Shown: positions 60,781-64,000 of the stretch, in pieces
How positions within the stretch are numbered: position 1 is the stretch's first letter
How the letters are laid out: each line of letters begins with the position of its first letter
DNA from: JACKEQ01 sp041389565
GTDB lineage: Bacteria > Myxococcota_A > UBA796 > GCA-2862545
DNA length: 64,000 bases
Assembly (NCBI GenBank): GCA_041389565.1
Contig: JAWKRP010000004.1
Span: 372,001 to 436,000, forward strand
Reading direction: 5' to 3'
Made by a program: the position numbers and the translations under genes
Notes under the pieces: generated by a model
Database searches by the model: none
Told to the model about the DNA's origin: nothing
The model's input: only the letters and a program-made list of their open reading frames with translations

Positions 60781-60802
60781 GGGTCACCCTCGGAGATCCC
60801 GG

Positions 60803-61759
60803 ATGAACCTCACCCGCCTCGCGCTCTCGCTCGTCCTCCTGTGTGCCGCCTGCAAGAAGAAGGACGGCACCGACACCGATGCCGACACCGACCCCGTGGT
60901 CGACACCGACACCGATGTCGTCGACACCTGCGGGGATGGCGTGGTCGACGAAGGGGAGGAGTGCGATCTGGCCGCCGGGAACGGGCCTTCCGCGAACTGC
61001 CTCGAGGGATGCGTGGCCGCGCAGACCCAGCACGTCGTGCTCACGGCGGCCGAGATCTCCCCCGCGAACCTCGATGCACAGGTCGTCACCGACGCGGGGG
61101 CTCCTGCGGGCGCGGGTGCCTGGGCTCCGGCCGACAGCGACCTCGGTGGAGACGGGCTCGCGAAGTTCGAGCTCAACATCCCCCTGTACGACTTCACGGG
61201 CGACCTCACCCCGGAGCAGTTCCAGGCCATCGAGCAGTCGCCCTACCAGCCGCCCACCCCGTGGCTGGCGGAGATCCACCTCTCCGAGATCGCCCAGATC
61301 TCGTTCTGGACGAACACCCCCGCTACCGAGAGCGGCTCGCCGTACTTCCTCGTCCTGTACACGCAGCGCGACGGCATCGACGACACCGACTGGTACGGCT
61401 ACCGCCTCACCGCCGTGCCGAGCTCGGCGCGCAACGTCGTGGCGCCCGCCGACACGTGGGTGCAGTGGACGGTGTCGGGCACCGAGAACGTGCTCGCCTT
61501 CGCGGATCAGCCCACCATCGGCACCTTCACGGGCCCCGCGCTGCCCACGCTCGGCGAGCTGCAGGCCGGCGCCTTCGACTGGTCGCAGATCGACCCCGAG
61601 TACCCCTCGACCAGCGTGTCGTACGGCGACGAGCTCATGCGGTTCGTCTCGATCCAGACGGGCTCGGGCACCGACACCACCGGCACGGACGCTGCGCTCG
61701 ACCTCATCGAGATCCGGCTGACCGACGGGCGGGGTGTCGTGATCGACCTCGAGCCCTGA
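60803..61759 (+). CDS. Lipoprotein with Asp-rich linker and DUF4215-like segment
   Basis: A 318-residue lipoprotein. GGAG lies 7 bases before the ATG; the signal ends in LVLLCAAC with Lys at +2. A short Asp-Thr/Val linker follows, then a Cys-rich CGDGVVDEGEECD segment characteristic of myxobacterial DUF4215-type repeats. The remaining 250 residues form a beta-rich domain (FELNIPLYDFTGDLTPEQF, WLAEIHLSEIAQISFWTN, YFLVLYTQRDGI, LDLIEIRLTDGRG), which resembles a carbohydrate-binding or jelly-roll fold but is not assigned. It has a well-formed promoter and an adjacent AT-rich palindrome. HAD follows 8 bp downstream. Confidence 0.82.
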   Translation: MNLTRLALSLVLLCAACKKKDGTDTDADTDPVVDTDTDVVDTCGDGVVDEGEECDLAAGNGPSANCLEGCVAAQTQHVVLTAAEISPANLDAQVVTDAGAPAGAGAWAPADSDLGGDGLAKFELNIPLYDFTGDLTPEQFQAIEQSPYQPPTPWLAEIHLSEIAQISFWTNTPATESGSPYFLVLYTQRDGIDDTDWYGYRLTAVPSSARNVVAPADTWVQWTVSGTENVLAFADQPTIGTFTGPALPTLGELQAGAFDWSQIDPEYPSTSVSYGDELMRFVSIQTGSGTDTTGTDAALDLIEIRLTDGRGVVIDLEP

Positions 61760-61767
61760 GGTCCCGC

Positions 61768-62385
61768 GTGCGCGCCGTGATCTTCGACATGGACGGCGTG
61801 CTGGTCGACAGCGAGCCGTTCTGGGTGGAGGCCGAGCTCGAGGTGCTCGGGGGCCTCGGAGTGCCGCTCACCCCCGCGCTGTGCGCGACCACGACGGGCA
61901 TGCGCCTCGACGCGGTGGTCGAGCACTGGCTCGCGCGCCATCCGTGGACGGGTCGCTCGGTCTCGGAGGTCCAGCAGGACATCACGCGAGGCGTGGCAGA
62001 CCGCATCCGGGCCTTTGGCGAAGCGCTCCCGGGCATGGAGGACGCCGTCCGGGTCGTCCGGGAGGGCGGTCTGGCGCACGCCATCGCGACCAGCTCGCCG
62101 CACGCGGTGATCGACGCCGTGGTCGAGCGGCTCGGTCTCCACGACTTCCCCGTGTGCTCCGCGATGGACGAGGCCGCGGGGAAGCCCGACCCGGCGGTCT
62201 ATCTCACGGCCGCCCGCCGCATCGGGGTCGACCCGGCCGCGTGTGTGGCCATCGAGGACTCCGCGCCCGGCGTGGCGTCGGCCCGCGCGGCGGGCATGTT
62301 CGTGGTGGCCGTGCAGCCCGTCCCGGGCGCCGACGTGGTCGTGCCGACCCCCGAGCTCGCGGCCTGGCTGGCCGACCGACCCTGA
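61768..62385 (+). CDS. HAD-family phosphatase (beta-phosphoglucomutase/HxpB-like)
   Basis: A 205-residue HAD subfamily IA hydrolase. All four motifs are visible: DMDGVLVDSEPFW at the start with the nucleophile and general acid Asp, ATSSP for motif II, Lys in GKPDPAVYL for motif III, and IEDSAPGVASARAAGM for motif IV. The wording is closest to sugar-phosphate phosphatases (HxpB, YniC) and beta-phosphoglucomutase; the cap domain is small. The GTG at 61768 has TGAGG 6 bases upstream and is preceded by the lipoprotein stop, so it is in the same transcription unit. Confidence 0.9.
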   Translation: MRAVIFDMDGVLVDSEPFWVEAELEVLGGLGVPLTPALCATTTGMRLDAVVEHWLARHPWTGRSVSEVQQDITRGVADRIRAFGEALPGMEDAVRVVREGGLAHAIATSSPHAVIDAVVERLGLHDFPVCSAMDEAAGKPDPAVYLTAARRIGVDPAACVAIEDSAPGVASARAAGMFVVAVQPVPGADVVVPTPELAAWLADRP

Positions 62386-62416
62386 GTCCCGAGGGCACGC
62401 AGGGATGGTCCGTGAG

Positions 62417-63331
62417 TCAGCGGGCCAGGTGCCGCTCGAGGGCCGCGATCTGCGCCTCCCGGAACCGCCGGCTCACGGGCGCTCGCTCGTCGGCGGCATC
62501 GAACCCGTGGTACGCGCCCTCGACGATCTCGAGCGCCACGTCGACGCCGGCCTCCTCCAGGCGGCGGGCGTACGCAACGTCCTCGTCGTGGAACAGGTCG
62601 AGCGTGCCGACCCCGATCCACGCAGGCGGCAGCCCCGCGAGGTCTTCCGTGCGCCCGGGCACCGAGCAGGGGGGCGGTGCGTCGCGGTTGTGCCCGCGCA
62701 GGTACCCGTCCCAGCCGAGGGCGTTGGAGGTGCGGTCCCAGATCCGGAGCTGCCGGTCGTCCGGACCGGTGCCGCGCGCGGAGCGGTCGTCGAGCATGGG
62801 GTAGACGAGGAGCTGGAACGCCGGCATCGGCGCGGGGGTGCCCCCCGAGCTCCGTGAGTCCCGCAGCCGCTGGCAGAGGGCCGCTGCGAGGTGCCCGCCG
62901 GCGCTCGCTCCGCCGATGATCACGCGCGTGGGGTCGACATCGGGCTGCGACACCAGCCACCGCCACGCCTGCTCGCAGTCGTCGAGCGGGGTGGGGAAGG
63001 GGTGTGCAGGCGCGAAGCGGTACTGGGCGGCGGCCACGACGATGCCGAGGCGATCGGCGAGACGGGCGAGGAAGGGGCCGTCCTGGTGCGGGTGTCCGAA
63101 CATCAGCCCGCCTCCGTGGATCCACAGGAGCGCCGGGCCGGGGGCGGTGCCCGCTGCCGTGCGATCGACGAAGACTCCGCAGCCGTCGAGGTCGACGCGG
63201 GTCGCCCGCGAGCCTGCGAGCGCCATGAACGGGGACGCGACGCGCTGGAGCCAGTGGAGCGTCCACCAGCGGGCGACCCCGCGGGGGAGGAAGCGCGCTC
63301 GGGACGCGAGATCGGGATGGAAAGCACGCAT
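62417..63331 (-). CDS. Alpha/beta hydrolase, hormone-sensitive-lipase type esterase
   Basis: A 304-residue hydrolase. The HSL-family oxyanion motif is HGGGLMFG, the nucleophile elbow is GASAGG, Asp lies in GTLDLFHDEDV, and the catalytic His is in AYHGFD. The N-terminal 40 residues are basic and hydrophobic (RGVARWWTLHWLQRV), which may associate with membranes but do not form a signal peptide. ATG 63331 has GGAG 8 bases upstream. It converges with the HAD gene, with 31 bp between stop codons. Confidence 0.92.
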   Translation of the reverse strand: MRAFHPDLASRARFLPRGVARWWTLHWLQRVASPFMALAGSRATRVDLDGCGVFVDRTAAGTAPGPALLWIHGGGLMFGHPHQDGPFLARLADRLGIVVAAAQYRFAPAHPFPTPLDDCEQAWRWLVSQPDVDPTRVIIGGASAGGHLAAALCQRLRDSRSSGGTPAPMPAFQLLVYPMLDDRSARGTGPDDRQLRIWDRTSNALGWDGYLRGHNRDAPPPCSVPGRTEDLAGLPPAWIGVGTLDLFHDEDVAYARRLEEAGVDVALEIVEGAYHGFDAADERAPVSRRFREAQIAALERHLAR

Positions 63332-63404
63332 CGGAGGACTCCGCAGTGTCGCTGTAACGATCGGCACCCGGTGTGGAACGTGTGGATCGAACAGGAGGTT
63401 CATC

Positions 63405-63614
63405 ATGTCCGACTGGATGCCCAACAACGAACACCCCATCGAGCGCGGCGTGCGCGTCGTGCTCGGCCTCGGTCTGCTCGGCCTGCTCGGTGTCGGACCC
63501 GTTCCCGGCTGGGGCCTGCTCGGCCTGATCGGGATCGTACCGCTGGCGACCGGAGCGGTCGGCACCTGTCCGATCTACACCATGCTCGGGATGTCGACCC
63601 ACCCGAAGGGCTGA
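63405..63614 (+). CDS. DUF2892 (YgaP-type) small membrane protein
   Basis: A 69-residue membrane protein with two transmembrane segments (VRVVLGLGLLGLLGVG and LLGLIGIVPLATGAVG) and the family hallmark CPIYTMLGMST at the end. It matches DUF2892, the membrane part of YgaP-like rhodanese proteins, here without the rhodanese domain. AGGAGG lies 6-7 bases before the ATG. It is 8 bp upstream of the sigma factor gene in the same direction and is probably co-transcribed with it. Confidence 0.88.
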   Translation: MSDWMPNNEHPIERGVRVVLGLGLLGLLGVGPVPGWGLLGLIGIVPLATGAVGTCPIYTMLGMSTHPKG

Positions 63615-63622
63615 GGGGCTCC

Positions 63623-64000
63623 TTGTCCGAACCAGACGCCGAGACCGGATTGCTCGTTCGTGCCCGCGGTGGCGACCCGCACGCGTTCGACGCGCTGGTG
63701 TCCGCGACGGCTCCCGCCGTGTGGACGGTCGTGCGTCGACTCACGGCGGACGACGCGACCGCCGAGGATGTCCTCCAGGAGACCTTCATGGCCGCCTGGC
63801 GGGGCATCGACGGGTACCGTGGCGAGGGCTCGGCCCGGTCGTGGTTGTACGGGCTCGCCCGACGCCACGCCGCGCGCACCTGGCGGCGCAGGGTCGGAGA
63901 GCCCCGCCACACCGAGTCGCTCGATGTGCTGGGCTCCACCGCGGACGACCCGGGCTGGCCCGCTGGGTTCGGGGGCGATCCCGAGGTGATCGCGTCGCGA
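63623..64000 (+). CDS. ECF-type RNA polymerase sigma factor, 3' end outside window
   Basis: The first 126 codons of a sigma-70 family protein. TTG at 63623 follows GAGGGG (63612-63617) by 5 bases. Region 2 is clear: LLVRARGGDPHAFDALV, EDVLQETFMAAWRGIDGYRG, and SWLYGLARRHAARTWRRR, where the core-binding and -10 recognition residues lie. Region 4 lies beyond the window. Small sigma factors of this kind are usually followed by an anti-sigma factor gene; that cannot be checked here. Linkage to the DUF2892 gene suggests the sigma factor helps control envelope genes. Confidence 0.9.
   Translation, partial: MSEPDAETGLLVRARGGDPHAFDALVSATAPAVWTVVRRLTADDATAEDVLQETFMAAWRGIDGYRGEGSARSWLYGLARRHAARTWRRRVGEPRHTESLDVLGSTADDPGWPAGFGGDPEVIASR

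Overview
This is a gene-dense, very GC-rich window (about 70% GC by eye) from a Gram-negative bacterium. The gene families point to the Myxococcota or a related delta-proteobacterial lineage: Hanks-type Ser/Thr kinases fused to ATPase/TPR or formylglycine-enzyme-like domains, a TIGR02996-type protein, many lipoproteins with Asp-X linkers, MopE, FG-GAP and DUF4215-like repeats, and RCC1-like repeats. This placement is inferred from gene content; there is no rRNA or tRNA to anchor it.

Region 1 (1-14.6 kb) is the division and cell wall (dcw) cluster, nearly all on the + strand with 1-4 bp overlaps: ftsI (5' end outside the window), murE, murF, mraY, murD, ftsW, then murC, murB-like, ddl, ftsQ, ftsZ. 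Two usual members are absent. An antisense lipoprotein gene sits where murG is expected, and ftsQ is followed directly by ftsZ with no ftsA. The murB homologue has lost every motif that carries catalytic residues. A strong candidate promoter and a perfect inverted repeat precede ftsQ, and a hairpin follows ftsZ.

Region 2 (14.6-34.3 kb) is accessory. It holds a series of predicted surface lipoproteins (FG-GAP, DUF3500, Asp-rich linker, YD-like, PPC-like, thioredoxin-like), a HupE/UreJ-type membrane protein, a truncated esterase gene, a roadblock protein next to a kinase-ATPase-TPR protein, an Imm21-like protein, a glyoxalase-fold protein, and an HTH-like regulator. That regulator has two matching palindromic sites in its divergent promoter region.

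Region 3 (34.3-45.5 kb) has an RCC1-repeat membrane protein coupled to a frameshifted zinc-ribbon membrane protein, a DUF2490 protein, a MerR regulator-hydrolase operon with a textbook 19-bp-spacer MerR promoter, a divergent SDR-ada-membrane protein operon, a frameshifted NAD-dependent epimerase, an atypical SDR and two secreted proteins.

Region 4 (45.5-64 kb) has a second kinase-ATPase-TPR protein flanked by matching pairs of GGGCGCCC palindromes, two lipoproteins, an FHA-AAA+ protein that lacks GAFTGA, a PQQ-propeller-like protein, a TIGR02996 protein translationally coupled to a kinase with a cysteine-less formylglycine-enzyme-like domain, a DUF4215-like lipoprotein, a HAD phosphatase, an HSL-type esterase, a DUF2892 protein and the start of an ECF sigma factor. 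No CRISPR array, insertion sequence, tRNA or rRNA was seen.
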